A DNA stretch of 64,000 bases from Agromyces aureus (GTDB lineage: Bacteria; Actinomycetota; Actinomycetes; Actinomycetales; Microbacteriaceae): the NCBI RefSeq assembly GCF_001660485.1, contig NZ_CP013979.1:2046001-2110000 (forward strand), given 5' to 3'. Position 1 is the stretch's first letter; each line of letters opens with the position of its first letter. A program made the translations under genes and the position numbers. Below, in pieces: positions 26,843 through 35,638 of this stretch. Below the pieces are notes generated by a model that did no database searches, was not told the DNA's origin, and worked only from the letters and a program-made list of their open reading frames with translations.

Positions 26843-28327
26843 TCACCAGTCGGAGCGCGCGTAGTCCTTCAGGAACACGCCGGTGACGTCTTCGCCGGCC
26901 TCGCCGCGCACGATGGGGTCGTAGACCCGGGCGGCGCCGTCGACGAGGTCGAGCGGGGCGTGGAAGCCCTCCTCGGCGAGTCGCACCTTGGTCGGGTGCG
27001 GGCGCTCGTCGGTGATCCACCCGGTGTCGACGCTCGTCATGAGGATGCCGTCGGCCAGCATCTCCTTCGCGCTCGTGCGCGTGAGCATGTTCATCGCGGC
27101 CTTGGCCATGTTCGTGTGCGGGTGTCCGGGGCCCTTGTAGCCGCGGCTGAACACGCCCTCCATCGCCGAGACGTTGACGACGTACGTGCGACGCGCCGGG
27201 GATGCGGCCATCGACGCCCGCAGTCGGCTCACGAGGATGAACGGGGCCGTCGTGTTGCAGAGCTGCACCTCGAGCATCTCGAGCGGATCGACGTCCTGCA
27301 CGACCGCGCTCCAGCTGTTCTCGTGGTGGAGGTCGGGCACGAGGCCGCCCGCGTCGATCGCGGTGCGGTCCGCGAGGCGGGCGAGCGAGCTCGAGCCTGG
27401 TGCGAGGGCGAGCGCGGTGAGGTCGTCGGCGGTCATGGTCCCGGCGAACAGTCCCGACGAGAGCACCGGGTGGCTGGACACCGAGTCGGCGAGCGCGAGC
27501 GGGTGCGCGTCGTTCGTGTGGCCGAAGCTCACGAGCTCGGGCATCGGGCCGTCGGGCAGCGGCGAGGACTCGGCCTCGACGAGCGGCGAGTACGAGCCGG
27601 GGGAGCGGCGCACGGTCTGCGCGGCGTTGTTGATGAGGATGTCGAGGGGGCCCTGTGCGGCGACGTCGTCGGCGAGCGCGATGACCTGCGCCGGGTCGCG
27701 CAGGTCGATGCCGACGATGCGGAGCCGGTGCAGCCACTGGTCTGCGTCGGGCATGGCGGCGAAGCGCCGAGCCGCATCGCGCGGGAACCGGGTCGTGATC
27801 GTGGTGTGCGCGCCGTCGCGAAGCAGCCGCAGCGCGATGTACATGCCGATCTTCGCCCGGCCGCCCGTGAGCAGTGCGCGCCGGCCGGTCAGGTCGGTGC
27901 GGGCGTCGCGCTTGGCGTGGCTCATGGCGGCGCACGTCGGGCAGAGCTGGTGGTAGAACGCGTCGACGAGCGTGTACCGCTGCTTGCAGATGTAGCAGGG
28001 GCGGGCGACGAGCAGTTCACCAGCGGTGCGCGCGTCGGTGCCGCTCACGAGGTCGGCCCCGCGCGTCTCGTCGTCGATGCGGGTCGGCGCGCCCGTCGCC
28101 GTCGCCGCGATGACCGCGCGATCGGCGTCCTGGATCACCTTGCGCTTGACCAGCCTGCGGGCGGACTTGACCGACTTGAACATCTTCGCGGTGGCGTGAC
28201 GCACCGTCTCGAAGTCGGGGTCGGTCTCGTCGAGCTCGCTGAGCGAGGCCAGCACGCGCAGCGTCGCCTCGAGGTCGGCGGCGTCGATCTTGGGCGCGCT
28301 GGAGTCGGCGTGGTCGGCGGTGGGCAT
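26843..28327 (-). CDS. SDR-family protein with N-terminal zinc ribbon and altered active site
   Basis: A 494-residue protein, about twice the length of a classical SDR. Residues 1-105 are helical and charged. CYIC (111-114) and CPTC (129-132) form a four-cysteine zinc ribbon. The Rossmann domain follows with cofactor loop TGGRAKIG (154-161) and NNAA in ILINNAAQT. The catalytic Ser region is NVSAMEG, but at the usual Tyr-x-x-x-Lys site the sequence reads TNMAK, so the catalytic Tyr is replaced by Thr while Lys remains. Actinobacteria commonly carry this long SDR type; its reaction is not known to me. TAGAAT (28334-28339) ends 6 bases before the ATG, so the mRNA is probably leaderless. Confidence 0.85.
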   Translation of the reverse strand: MPTADHADSSAPKIDAADLEATLRVLASLSELDETDPDFETVRHATAKMFKSVKSARRLVKRKVIQDADRAVIAATATGAPTRIDDETRGADLVSGTDARTAGELLVARPCYICKQRYTLVDAFYHQLCPTCAAMSHAKRDARTDLTGRRALLTGGRAKIGMYIALRLLRDGAHTTITTRFPRDAARRFAAMPDADQWLHRLRIVGIDLRDPAQVIALADDVAAQGPLDILINNAAQTVRRSPGSYSPLVEAESSPLPDGPMPELVSFGHTNDAHPLALADSVSSHPVLSSGLFAGTMTADDLTALALAPGSSSLARLADRTAIDAGGLVPDLHHENSWSAVVQDVDPLEMLEVQLCNTTAPFILVSRLRASMAASPARRTYVVNVSAMEGVFSRGYKGPGHPHTNMAKAAMNMLTRTSAKEMLADGILMTSVDTGWITDERPHPTKVRLAEEGFHAPLDLVDGAARVYDPIVRGEAGEDVTGVFLKDYARSDW

Positions 28328-28333
28328 CCGCTG

Positions 28334-28339
28334 ATTCTA
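28334..28339 (-). promoter_or_regulatory. -10 element of the zinc-ribbon SDR gene (leaderless)
   Basis: TAGAAT on the minus strand, 6 bases from the ATG at 28327; no Shine-Dalgarno is present. Confidence 0.65.
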
Positions 28340-28438
28340 CGGCGTGTCGTCCGACGGTTGGCTGTGTGCGTTGCGCTCGCCGCGGTGCCGGTCAACCGTG
28401 CGCGCACCCGCGGCCCGCCGCGGCATCCGCACCGGGAG

Positions 28439-28444
28439 TAGCGT
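28439..28444 (+). promoter_or_regulatory. -10 element of the DUF2332 gene (leaderless)
   Basis: TAGCGT followed by 6 bases and the ATG at 28451. The 111-base divergent region shared with the SDR gene therefore holds two outward leaderless promoters and one GGATGCCG-type octamer (28422). Confidence 0.6.
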
Positions 28445-28450
28445 GACGCC

Positions 28451-29470
28451 ATGAGCACCAGCACCGACGCCACGGCCTCGACCGCCGAGCGCTACCGCGC
28501 CTTCGCCGACGTGGAGGCGAGCGGCATGTCGGCGACGTACGAGGCATGGGCCGACGGCGTGGCGACGGATGCCGCGGTGCAGGCCCTGATCGACGAACTG
28601 CCCCCGCCCAAACGCCAACCCAACCTGGTGTTCTCGGCCGCGCGCCTGCTCGGTGCCGAACCCGGCCCGTACCCGGCGTTCGCCGCCTGGCTCGCCGAGC
28701 ACTGGAGCGCGGTGCGCGAGGTCGCCCTCTCGCATGCGACGCAGACCAACGAGGCCGCGCGCTGCGCCCTGCTCCTGCCCGTGCTCTCCGGCATCGAGGG
28801 TCCGATCGCGCTGCTCGAGGTGGGCGCCTCGGCCGGCCTCTGCCTGTACCCCGACCGGTACGGGTACCGGTACACGGGCCATGCCGTCGGGGGTTCGGTG
28901 CGGCTCGATCCCATTCCCGGACCGGGCAGAGGCGACGGCGCCGTGGAGCTCGAGTGCACGGTGCGAGGCGGCACCCCGGTTCCCGTGCCGAGCCGAATGC
29001 CCGAGATCGTCTGGCGTTCGGGCATCGACCTGAACCCGCTCGACGTGCGTTCCGAAGCGGATGTCGCGTGGCTCGACGCCCTCGTCTGGCCCGAGCACGA
29101 CGACCGACGGGCGCGGCTCAGTGCCGCCGCCGCGATCGCCGCCGCCGACCCGCCGCACCTCGTGAGCGGCGACCTCAACGAGCAGCTCGCGGCGCTCGCC
29201 GCAACCGCCCCGGCCGACGCGACCCTCGTCGTGTTCCACACGGCCGTGCTCATGTACCTCGACGAGCCGGGTCGTGATCGCTTCGTGCGACAGGTGGGTG
29301 ACCTGCCAGGGCACTGGGTCTCCGCGGAGGCCCGCCGGGTCCTCCGCGGCATCCGCCTGCGCGACGAGGTGCCGAACGAGCCCAGCGACCTCGTGCTCGC
29401 CCTCGACGGCGTGCAGGTCGCCTGGGCGCAGCCGCACGGGCGGGCGCTCACGTGGGCGCCGAATCCCTAG
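28451..29470 (+). CDS. DUF2332 family protein
   Basis: A 339-residue soluble protein of the actinobacterial/proteobacterial DUF2332 family. Recognisable features are the N-terminal YRAFADVEASGMSATYEAWA, LLEVGASAGLCLYPDRYGY (a Gly-rich loop reminiscent of SAM-dependent methyltransferases), GIDLNPLDV and TLVVFHTAVLMYL. The fold is probably methyltransferase-like, but no substrate or activity is established to my knowledge. It ends 9 bases before rpiB, which has its own -10 inside that gap. Confidence 0.88.
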   Translation: MSTSTDATASTAERYRAFADVEASGMSATYEAWADGVATDAAVQALIDELPPPKRQPNLVFSAARLLGAEPGPYPAFAAWLAEHWSAVREVALSHATQTNEAARCALLLPVLSGIEGPIALLEVGASAGLCLYPDRYGYRYTGHAVGGSVRLDPIPGPGRGDGAVELECTVRGGTPVPVPSRMPEIVWRSGIDLNPLDVRSEADVAWLDALVWPEHDDRRARLSAAAAIAAADPPHLVSGDLNEQLAALAATAPADATLVVFHTAVLMYLDEPGRDRFVRQVGDLPGHWVSAEARRVLRGIRLRDEVPNEPSDLVLALDGVQVAWAQPHGRALTWAPNP

Positions 29471-29473
29471 ACT
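29468..29473 (+). promoter_or_regulatory. -10 element of rpiB (leaderless)
   Basis: TAGACT followed by 6 bases and the ATG at 29480. The first three bases are the TAG stop codon of the DUF2332 gene, so stop codon and -10 element are the same sequence. Confidence 0.65.
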
Positions 29474-29479
29474 CGACGC

Positions 29480-29986
29480 ATGCGCATCCATATCGCGACC
29501 GACCACGCCGGCCTCGAGTTCAGCCGTACGCTCGTCGACCACCTGACCAACGCCGGTCACGAGGTGCTCGACCACGGACCCGCCGAGTACGACGCCCTCG
29601 ACGACTACCCGGCCTTCTGCATCAACGCAGCGCTCGCCGTGGCCGCCGACCAGTCGGCGGGCGTGCACGCGCTCGGCATCGTCTTCGGCGGTTCGGGCAA
29701 CGGCGAGCAGATCGCCGCGAACAAGGTCGTCGGCGTGCGCGCGGCCCTCGTGTGGAGCATGGACACCGCGATCCTCGCGCGCCAGCACAACGACGCGAAC
29801 GTCATCTCGATCGGTGCGCGCCAGCACACCGTCGAAGAGGCGATCCGGTACATCGACGCGTTCATCGCGGAGCCGTTCTCGGGCGATGAGCGCCACGTGC
29901 GCCGCATCGCGCAGCTCGCCGAGTACGAGACCACGGGCGACATCGCGGGCAAGGGCGTCGACCGCCCGGCGGCGACCGAGGCGTAG
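29480..29986 (+). CDS. rpiB: Ribose-5-phosphate isomerase B
   Basis: A 168-residue RpiB/LacAB-family isomerase interconverting ribulose-5-phosphate and ribose-5-phosphate in the non-oxidative pentose phosphate pathway. The N-terminal IATDHAGLEF supplies the phosphate-binding Asp-His. FGGSGNGEQIAANKV is the family signature in which actinobacterial enzymes have Ser where E. coli RpiB has the catalytic Cys, with a Glu nearby acting as base. Then ALVWSMDTAILARQHNDANVISIGAR. Leaderless start predicted. The DNA glycosylase gene begins 7 bases after the stop. Confidence 0.95.
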   Translation: MRIHIATDHAGLEFSRTLVDHLTNAGHEVLDHGPAEYDALDDYPAFCINAALAVAADQSAGVHALGIVFGGSGNGEQIAANKVVGVRAALVWSMDTAILARQHNDANVISIGARQHTVEEAIRYIDAFIAEPFSGDERHVRRIAQLAEYETTGDIAGKGVDRPAATEA

Positions 29987-29993
29987 GCGCCGC

Positions 29994-30998
29994 GTGCCTG
30001 AGGGGCATTCCGTCCACCGCATCACCCGGCAGTTCGAGCGCAACTTCGTCGGGCACGTCGTGCGCGTCTCGAGCCCGCAGGGCCGGTTCGTGCAGGGTGC
30101 GGCCGACCTCGACGGCCGCCGGGTGACCGATGCGCGGGCCGTCGGCAAGCAGATGTTCCTCGGGTTCGAGGGAGACCGGTGGCTGAGGGTGCACCTCGGC
30201 ATGTACGGCGCGTGGGACTTCGCGGGCGACATCCTGATGGACGCCACGATCGCGTCGGCGAACGGCCGCATGGGCCAGACCAACCAGCGCGGCACCTTCC
30301 TCGACGCCGAGAATCCCGACGCCGTGGTGCTCGACTCGGCAGGAGAGAACTCGATCACCTCGATCGGCGCGCCGCGGCGCACGCGCCTGCGCATGTCCGA
30401 GTCCGAGAAGGAGGGCGCGCGCCCCGAGACGTTCCCGCCGGAGCCGATCGGCCAGGTGCGGGTGCGGCTGCTCACCGAGACGGTGTGCGCCGACCTGCGC
30501 GGCCCGACCGCATGCGAGGTGCTCGACCCGGCGCAGGTCGAGGCGATCGTCGCGAAGCTCGGCCCCGACCCCTTGCTCGATCCCGGTCCCGCCTCCGAAG
30601 AGCGCTTCACGAGCGTCGTGCGGCGCAAGCCGACGCCCATCGGGTTGCTCCTCATGGACCAGAACGTCGTCGCCGGCATCGGCAACGTCTACCGCGCCGA
30701 ACTGCTGTTCCGTGCCCGGCTGAACCCGCACACGCCGGGCCGGCTGGTTCCCGAGGAGGTCGTGCGCGACCTCTGGCGCGACTGGGCGAAGCTGCTCGCG
30801 ATCGGCGTCGAGACCGGGCAGATGATGACCATGGACGACCTCGACCCCGAGGCCTATCGTGCCGCGATGGCCAGCCGCGACGACCGCCACTGGGTCTACA
30901 AGCGCGAGGGGCAGCCGTGCCGCGTGTGCGGAACGAACATCGTGCTCGAGGAGATGGGCGCCCGCAAGCTCTACTGGTGCCCGAGGTGCCAGGCATGA
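29994..30998 (+). CDS. nei: Fpg/Nei family DNA glycosylase (endonuclease VIII-like)
   Basis: A 334-residue bifunctional glycosylase/AP lyase for oxidised bases. After Met removal the N-terminus is Pro-Glu-Gly-His (PEGHSVHR), the Nei-type active site rather than the PELPEV of MutM. The helix-two-turn-helix region includes GLLLMDQNVVAGIGNVYRAELLF. The C-terminal zinc finger is CRVC ... CPRC, with 16 residues between. A GTG start at 29994 fits the required second-residue Pro. It lies 7 bases after rpiB, and its stop overlaps the amidohydrolase ATG, so rpiB-nei-amidohydrolase form an operon. Confidence 0.94.
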   Translation: MPEGHSVHRITRQFERNFVGHVVRVSSPQGRFVQGAADLDGRRVTDARAVGKQMFLGFEGDRWLRVHLGMYGAWDFAGDILMDATIASANGRMGQTNQRGTFLDAENPDAVVLDSAGENSITSIGAPRRTRLRMSESEKEGARPETFPPEPIGQVRVRLLTETVCADLRGPTACEVLDPAQVEAIVAKLGPDPLLDPGPASEERFTSVVRRKPTPIGLLLMDQNVVAGIGNVYRAELLFRARLNPHTPGRLVPEEVVRDLWRDWAKLLAIGVETGQMMTMDDLDPEAYRAAMASRDDRHWVYKREGQPCRVCGTNIVLEEMGARKLYWCPRCQA

Positions 30999-32527
30999 CA
31001 ATGCGACCGACGGATGCCGCGGCGCCGCTGCTCCTCGCCGGTGCGCGCCTGCCGGGCGGGGCCGGCCTCGTCGACCTGCACGTCGCCGACGGACGCGTCT
31101 CGTCGATCCGGCCGTCAGGCGGCCCGATCGAGCCGCAGGCCGAGCGCGTCGCCGTTCGTCGGGTCGAGCTCGACGGCCGATTCGTCGTTCCTGGGCTGCA
31201 CGACCGTCACGTGCATGCCTCGCAATGGGCCATGGTGTCGCGGCGGCTCGACCTCGCCTCGGCCGACTCGGCCGCGGGCGCCGCGGCGCTCGTCGCGGCC
31301 TCCGTCGACGCCGGTGCGACCGAGGTCATCGGCTTCGGCTACCGCGACGGGCTGTGGGCCGATGCGCCGACGCGCCAACGCCTCGACGCGGTGTCGGGCG
31401 AGGTGCCCGTCGTGCTCGTCTCGGCCGACCTGCACGCCTGCTGGGTGAACTCGGCCGCAGCACGCCGGCACGGCGTGCTCGAGGCGGCCGGCCAGTCCGG
31501 CATCCTCCGTGAAGGCGACTGCTTCGCGCTCGTGCGCGAGCTCGACGACATCGCCGACCACGTGCTCGACGAATGGGTGGGCGAGGCCGCCGATCGGGCC
31601 GCCGCACGCGGCGTCGTCGGCGTCACCGACTACGAGATGCGATGGAACCGCGATGACTGGGCCAGGCGGGCCGCCCGCGGCATCCGCTCGCTCAGGGTGT
31701 CGTTCGGCGTCTACACGCAGCACTTCGAGCGGGCGATCGTCGACGGGCTCCGCACGGGCGAAGCGGTCGAGGGCACGGGCGGGCTCGTGACCGTCGGCGG
31801 CTACAAGGTCATCACCGACGGCTCGCTGAACACGCGCACCGCCTGGTGCTTCGACCCGTATCCGGGCCTCGAGGGCCACGAGCACCCGTACGGGCTCTCG
31901 ACGGTGCCGTTCGACGAGCTCGTGCCGCTCATGCGACGCGCGGTCGAAGCCGGGCTCACGCCGGCCGTGCACGCGATCGGCGACCACGCCAACGCACGCG
32001 TGCTCGACGCCTTCGAGGCGCTCGGCAGCGACGGCTGGGCGCGACGCGGCTCGATCGAGCACGCGCAGCTGCTCCGACGCGACGACGTGGCGCGCTTCGC
32101 CGAGCTCGGCGTCGTGGCGAGCGTGCAGCCCGAGCACGCCATGGACGACCGCGACGTCGCCGAGCACTACTGGCCGGGCCGCACCGACCGCGCGTTCATG
32201 CTCGCCGACCTCGCGGCGGCGGGCGTCGAGCTCGCCCTCGGGTCCGATGCGCCCGTGGCGCCGCTGGATCCGTGGGTCGCGATCGCCGCCGCCGTCGGCC
32301 GCACCCGCGACGGCCGGGACCCGTGGCATCCCGAGCAGGCGATCGAGGCGAGGGTCGCGCTCGCCGCGTCGACGAACGGCGCCGGTGCCGAGGTGCGAGC
32401 GGGCGCCGCGGCGGACCTCGCGGTGATCGAACTCGACCCGTTCGCCGCCGGCGCCGACGCACTGCGTACGATGCCGGTCGCCGCGACATTGCTGGGCGGC
32501 CGGTTCACGCACTCGACGCTCGGGTAG
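30995..32527 (+). CDS. Amidohydrolase (YtcJ-like, amidohydrolase 3 family)
   Basis: A 510-residue TIM-barrel metal-dependent hydrolase. The first metal motif is GLHDRHVHASQW (His-x-His after strand 1). Later ligands are in VHAIGDHANARVLDAFE and SIEHAQLL, and the catalytic Asp is in LALGSDAPVAPLDPW. An N-terminal beta sandwich (residues 10-65) is completed at the C-terminus (AADLAVIELDPF). The start overlaps the glycosylase stop (ATGA); a second ATG two codons on is an alternative. Substrates in this family include N-substituted formamides and exo-sugar amides; none can be assigned here. Confidence 0.88.
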   Translation: MTMRPTDAAAPLLLAGARLPGGAGLVDLHVADGRVSSIRPSGGPIEPQAERVAVRRVELDGRFVVPGLHDRHVHASQWAMVSRRLDLASADSAAGAAALVAASVDAGATEVIGFGYRDGLWADAPTRQRLDAVSGEVPVVLVSADLHACWVNSAAARRHGVLEAAGQSGILREGDCFALVRELDDIADHVLDEWVGEAADRAAARGVVGVTDYEMRWNRDDWARRAARGIRSLRVSFGVYTQHFERAIVDGLRTGEAVEGTGGLVTVGGYKVITDGSLNTRTAWCFDPYPGLEGHEHPYGLSTVPFDELVPLMRRAVEAGLTPAVHAIGDHANARVLDAFEALGSDGWARRGSIEHAQLLRRDDVARFAELGVVASVQPEHAMDDRDVAEHYWPGRTDRAFMLADLAAAGVELALGSDAPVAPLDPWVAIAAAVGRTRDGRDPWHPEQAIEARVALAASTNGAGAEVRAGAAADLAVIELDPFAAGADALRTMPVAATLLGGRFTHSTLG

Positions 32528-32549
32528 CCCGAGCCGGCACGATCGCCCA

Positions 32550-32565
32550 CGGGGGAAAACCCCCG
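32550..32565 (+). terminator. Weak hairpin terminator after the amidohydrolase
   Basis: CGGGGG-AAAA-CCCCCG, a 6-bp stem with an A4 loop, inside a longer imperfect pairing of GCCCGAG (32527-32533) with CTCGGGC (32572-32578). It lies in the 96-base gap before the multicopper oxidase. Confidence 0.5.
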
Positions 32566-32623
32566 AACCGACTCGGGCGTCCTCCGGCTGGGGCGGCGGG
32601 CCGCGGTTCGCGAGGCTTGTTCC

Positions 32624-34156
32624 ATGCTCCAGACCCGCCTCCGCAGACCCGGCGCGACGATCGGCAGCGCCATGGCCGCTCTCGCCGCCGGCGGCCTCGT
32701 CGCGCTCGCGTTCGCCGGGTGCGGCATCGTCGCCCCCGGTCCCGTCGACACGGTCGGCGAGGTCGACTTCGACACGCCCCTCGCGATCCCGCCGCTCGCG
32801 GAGTCGCACGTCGATGCCGACGGCACGCGCGTGTTCGCACTCGACGCGCGGGCCGGCTCCACCGAGTTCGCGCCCGGCGTCGCGAGCGAGAGCTGGGGGT
32901 TCAACGGCACGTACCTCGGTCCGACGCTCGTCGCCGACCGCGGCGAGCACGTGCGCGTCGACGTCACGAACTCGCTCGACGAGCCCACGACGGTGCACTG
33001 GCACGGCATGCACCTTCCGGCCGCGATGGACGGCGGCCCGCACCAGATGGTCGCTCCGGATGCCTCGTGGTCGCCCGAGTGGACGATCGACCAGCCCGCG
33101 GCCACGCTCTGGTACCACCCCCACCCGCACGGCGAGACCGAGGCGCACGTCGCGAAGGGCCTCGCGGGTATGTTCGTGCTCCACGACGAGGCGGAGCGAG
33201 CGCTCGGCCTGCCCGGCGAGTACGGCGTCGACGACGTACCGGTGATCGTGCAGGACGCCGGGTTCTCGGCCGACGGCGCACGCGAGGACCCGCAGCGCGG
33301 ATACGCCGGCGGCCTCGGCGACGAGGTGCTCGTGAACGGCACCCGCGGTCCGTACCTCGACGCGACCACCGAGCTCGTGCGGCTGCGGTTGCTGAACGCC
33401 TCGACCGCGCGCACGTACGCCTTCACGTGGGGCGACGCGCGACCGATCGAGCTCATCGCGACCGACGGCGGGCTGCTCGAGGCATCCGTCGCCCTCGATC
33501 ATGTGCGCCTGTCGCCCGGAGAGCGCGCCGAGGTGCTGCTGCGGCTCGCACCGGGGGAGCGGGTCGTGCTCCAGTCGCGCATGACCGCCGAGATCGCGGG
33601 GCTCGAGTCGGTCGTGGCGTCGATGAACGGCGGTGCCGACGCGTTCGACGTGCTCGAGGTGCGCGCCGCCGAAGAACTGCAGCCGGCGGCATCCGCCCCC
33701 ACCGAGCTCGCGAGCATCGATGACTTCGACCCGGCCGAGGTCGTGACCACCCGCCGCTTCGAGCTCGGCGACAGCTTCGAGATCAACGGCGAGGCCATGG
33801 ACATGGGACGCATCGACGAGACCGTCACCGTGAACACGCTCGAGCGATGGATCGTCGAGAACACCAACGCCGTGCCGCACAGCTTCCACGTGCACGACGT
33901 GCAGTTCCGCATCGCCTCGATCGACGGCGAGGCGCCGCCGGCCGAGCTCGCCGGGTGGAAGGACACGATCTTCACCGAACCCGAGACCACGTACGAACTG
34001 CTCATGCGCTTCGACGACTACGCCGACCCGAGCACGCCGTACATGTACCACTGCCACCTGCTGTGGCACGAGGATCAGGGCATGATGGGCCAGTTCGCCG
34101 TCGTCGAGCCCGGTCAACGTGCGACGATGAGCGAAGGAACCCACCATGAGCACTGA
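32624..34156 (+). CDS. Three-domain multicopper oxidase, lipoprotein
   Basis: A 510-residue secreted cuproenzyme. The N-terminal basic/hydrophobic signal ends in a lipobox-like LAFAGC (Cys about 33). All four copper-binding segments are present: HWHGMHLPAAMDG (about 126), WYHPHPHGETEAHV, HSFHVHDVQF and YHCHLLWHEDQGMMGQF, so type 1, 2 and 3 copper sites are complete. The Met after the last His set gives an ordinary T1 site. Similarity is to the CueO/CotA/bilirubin-oxidase group, implying oxidation of Cu(I), phenols or metals with O2 outside the membrane. Its 3' end overlaps the next kinase gene by 11 bases, so they are co-transcribed. Confidence 0.93.
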   Translation: MLQTRLRRPGATIGSAMAALAAGGLVALAFAGCGIVAPGPVDTVGEVDFDTPLAIPPLAESHVDADGTRVFALDARAGSTEFAPGVASESWGFNGTYLGPTLVADRGEHVRVDVTNSLDEPTTVHWHGMHLPAAMDGGPHQMVAPDASWSPEWTIDQPAATLWYHPHPHGETEAHVAKGLAGMFVLHDEAERALGLPGEYGVDDVPVIVQDAGFSADGAREDPQRGYAGGLGDEVLVNGTRGPYLDATTELVRLRLLNASTARTYAFTWGDARPIELIATDGGLLEASVALDHVRLSPGERAEVLLRLAPGERVVLQSRMTAEIAGLESVVASMNGGADAFDVLEVRAAEELQPAASAPTELASIDDFDPAEVVTTRRFELGDSFEINGEAMDMGRIDETVTVNTLERWIVENTNAVPHSFHVHDVQFRIASIDGEAPPAELAGWKDTIFTEPETTYELLMRFDDYADPSTPYMYHCHLLWHEDQGMMGQFAVVEPGQRATMSEGTHHEH

Positions 34157-35558
34157 GACGATGCCAGCCGACCGCGCCGCGAGCGAGGTCGACCCGACGG
34201 CGACGGATGCCGCGCCGCGCCGTCGCAGCTACTGGCGCCTCTGGGCCGGCGTGCCCCGCGAGCTGGGCTTCCTCATCCTGACCATGCCGATCGCGATCCT
34301 CGGCCTGGTGGTCGTCTCGACCCTGTTCTTCACGGGCATCGGCACCATCGCGCTCGTCTTCGGCATCTTCCTCATCGTCGCCGCGCTCGGCACGGCACGA
34401 GGCTTCGGCGTGCTCGAGCTCGTGCGGCTCCGGGGGGCCGGCCGCCCGCCGATCGCGCCGCCGGTCTGGAACCGCAACGGACGTGGGAGCGGCTTCTGGA
34501 GGTCGCTGTTCGAGCCGTTCATCGACGGACACTACTGGCTGTACCTGCTGCACACGCTCATCATCAATCCGATCGTGAGCATCGTGACCTGGAGCCTCAC
34601 GATCACGTGGATCTCGGCGGCGCTCGGCGGCACGACCAGCTGGATGTGGCGCGGTTTCATCCCCGAGTACGACCGCGACCTGTGGCTGCACGAGGTCGTG
34701 CTGGACTACCTCTTCCCGAACAACGACTTCGCGATCGAGCCGTGGCTCGGCGAGACCGTGTTCGAGTTCATCGTCGGACTGATCTTCCTCGGCACGCTGC
34801 CGTTCGTGTTCCGCGGGCTCACCGTGCTGCACGACCTCATCGCGCGCGGTGTGCTCGGAGCGTGGCGCAGCGAGGCGCTCGAGGTCGAGGTCACCCGGCT
34901 CGCCGCGTCGCGCGGTGCGGCGGTGCAGGCCGAGGACGCGTCGCTCCGCCGCCTCGAGCGCGACATCCACGACGGGCCGCAGCAGCGCCTCGTGCGCCTG
35001 CAGATGGACCTGGCGAGCATCGAGCGCGCGATCGACCGCGACCCCGATGCCGCACGGGGCATGCTCGGCGAGGCCCGCGAGCAGGCCCGCGAGACGCTCG
35101 ACGAGCTCCGCGCGCTCTCCCGCGGATTCGCGCCGCCGATCCTGCAGGACCGCGGCCTCGCGGTCGCCCTCGAGTCGCTCGCCGCACGCAGCATCGTGCC
35201 CGTGACGGTCGAGCTCGACCTGCCGACGGATGCCGCGCTGCCGGCCTCGATCGAACGCAACGTCTACTTCGTGGCCGCCGAGCTGCTGACGAATGCGGTC
35301 AAGCACGCCGAGGCGAGCGGCATCCGCCTGCGCGTCGGCCTGCGCGACACGGGTGCGAGCGGACGGTGGATCGACCTCTGGGTCACCGACAACGGGCGCG
35401 GCGGCGCATCGGCGGTTCCCGGGCACGGGCTCGCCGGGCTCGACGAACGCGTGCGGGGGCTCGACGGGGTGCTCGTCGTGGACAGCCCGGTCGGCGGACC
35501 GACCTCGATCGGCGCGCACGTGCCGTATGTCGCGCTCGCGGCATCCGACCGCCCCTGA
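34146..35558 (+). CDS. Sensor histidine kinase with putative-sensor domain
   Basis: A 470-residue kinase. Four or so transmembrane segments between residues 38 and 225 form the actinobacterial putative sensor domain (WRLWAGVPRELGFLILTMPIA... to FIVGLIFLGTLPFVFRGLT), with an extracellular loop of about 60 residues. HisKA_3 motif RLERDIHDGPQQRLVRLQM (His about 280). ATPase N-box ELLTNAVKHAEAS; G-box GHGLAGLDERVRGLDG. The ATG is inside the multicopper oxidase gene (11-base overlap), so expression is coupled to it. The response regulator follows after 80 bases with its own predicted leaderless promoter. Confidence 0.93.
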   Translation: MSTETMPADRAASEVDPTATDAAPRRRSYWRLWAGVPRELGFLILTMPIAILGLVVVSTLFFTGIGTIALVFGIFLIVAALGTARGFGVLELVRLRGAGRPPIAPPVWNRNGRGSGFWRSLFEPFIDGHYWLYLLHTLIINPIVSIVTWSLTITWISAALGGTTSWMWRGFIPEYDRDLWLHEVVLDYLFPNNDFAIEPWLGETVFEFIVGLIFLGTLPFVFRGLTVLHDLIARGVLGAWRSEALEVEVTRLAASRGAAVQAEDASLRRLERDIHDGPQQRLVRLQMDLASIERAIDRDPDAARGMLGEAREQARETLDELRALSRGFAPPILQDRGLAVALESLAARSIVPVTVELDLPTDAALPASIERNVYFVAAELLTNAVKHAEASGIRLRVGLRDTGASGRWIDLWVTDNGRGGASAVPGHGLAGLDERVRGLDGVLVVDSPVGGPTSIGAHVPYVALAASDRP

Positions 35559-35626
35559 CACCGCTCCGCACACGGCCGGTCGAGGAGCGACGCACGAGCG
35601 TCTCGAGACCCGCCGCCGCCGCTCGA

Positions 35627-35632
35627 TAGTGT
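35627..35632 (+). promoter_or_regulatory. -10 element of the second response regulator (leaderless)
   Basis: TAGTGT followed by 6 bases and the ATG at 35639; no Shine-Dalgarno. Confidence 0.6.
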
Positions 35633-35638
35633 GGGCGC

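Noticed and set aside
31115..34153. A 1012-codon open frame on the minus strand
   Set aside because: Antisense to the amidohydrolase and multicopper oxidase, both of which carry complete catalytic motifs on the plus strand.
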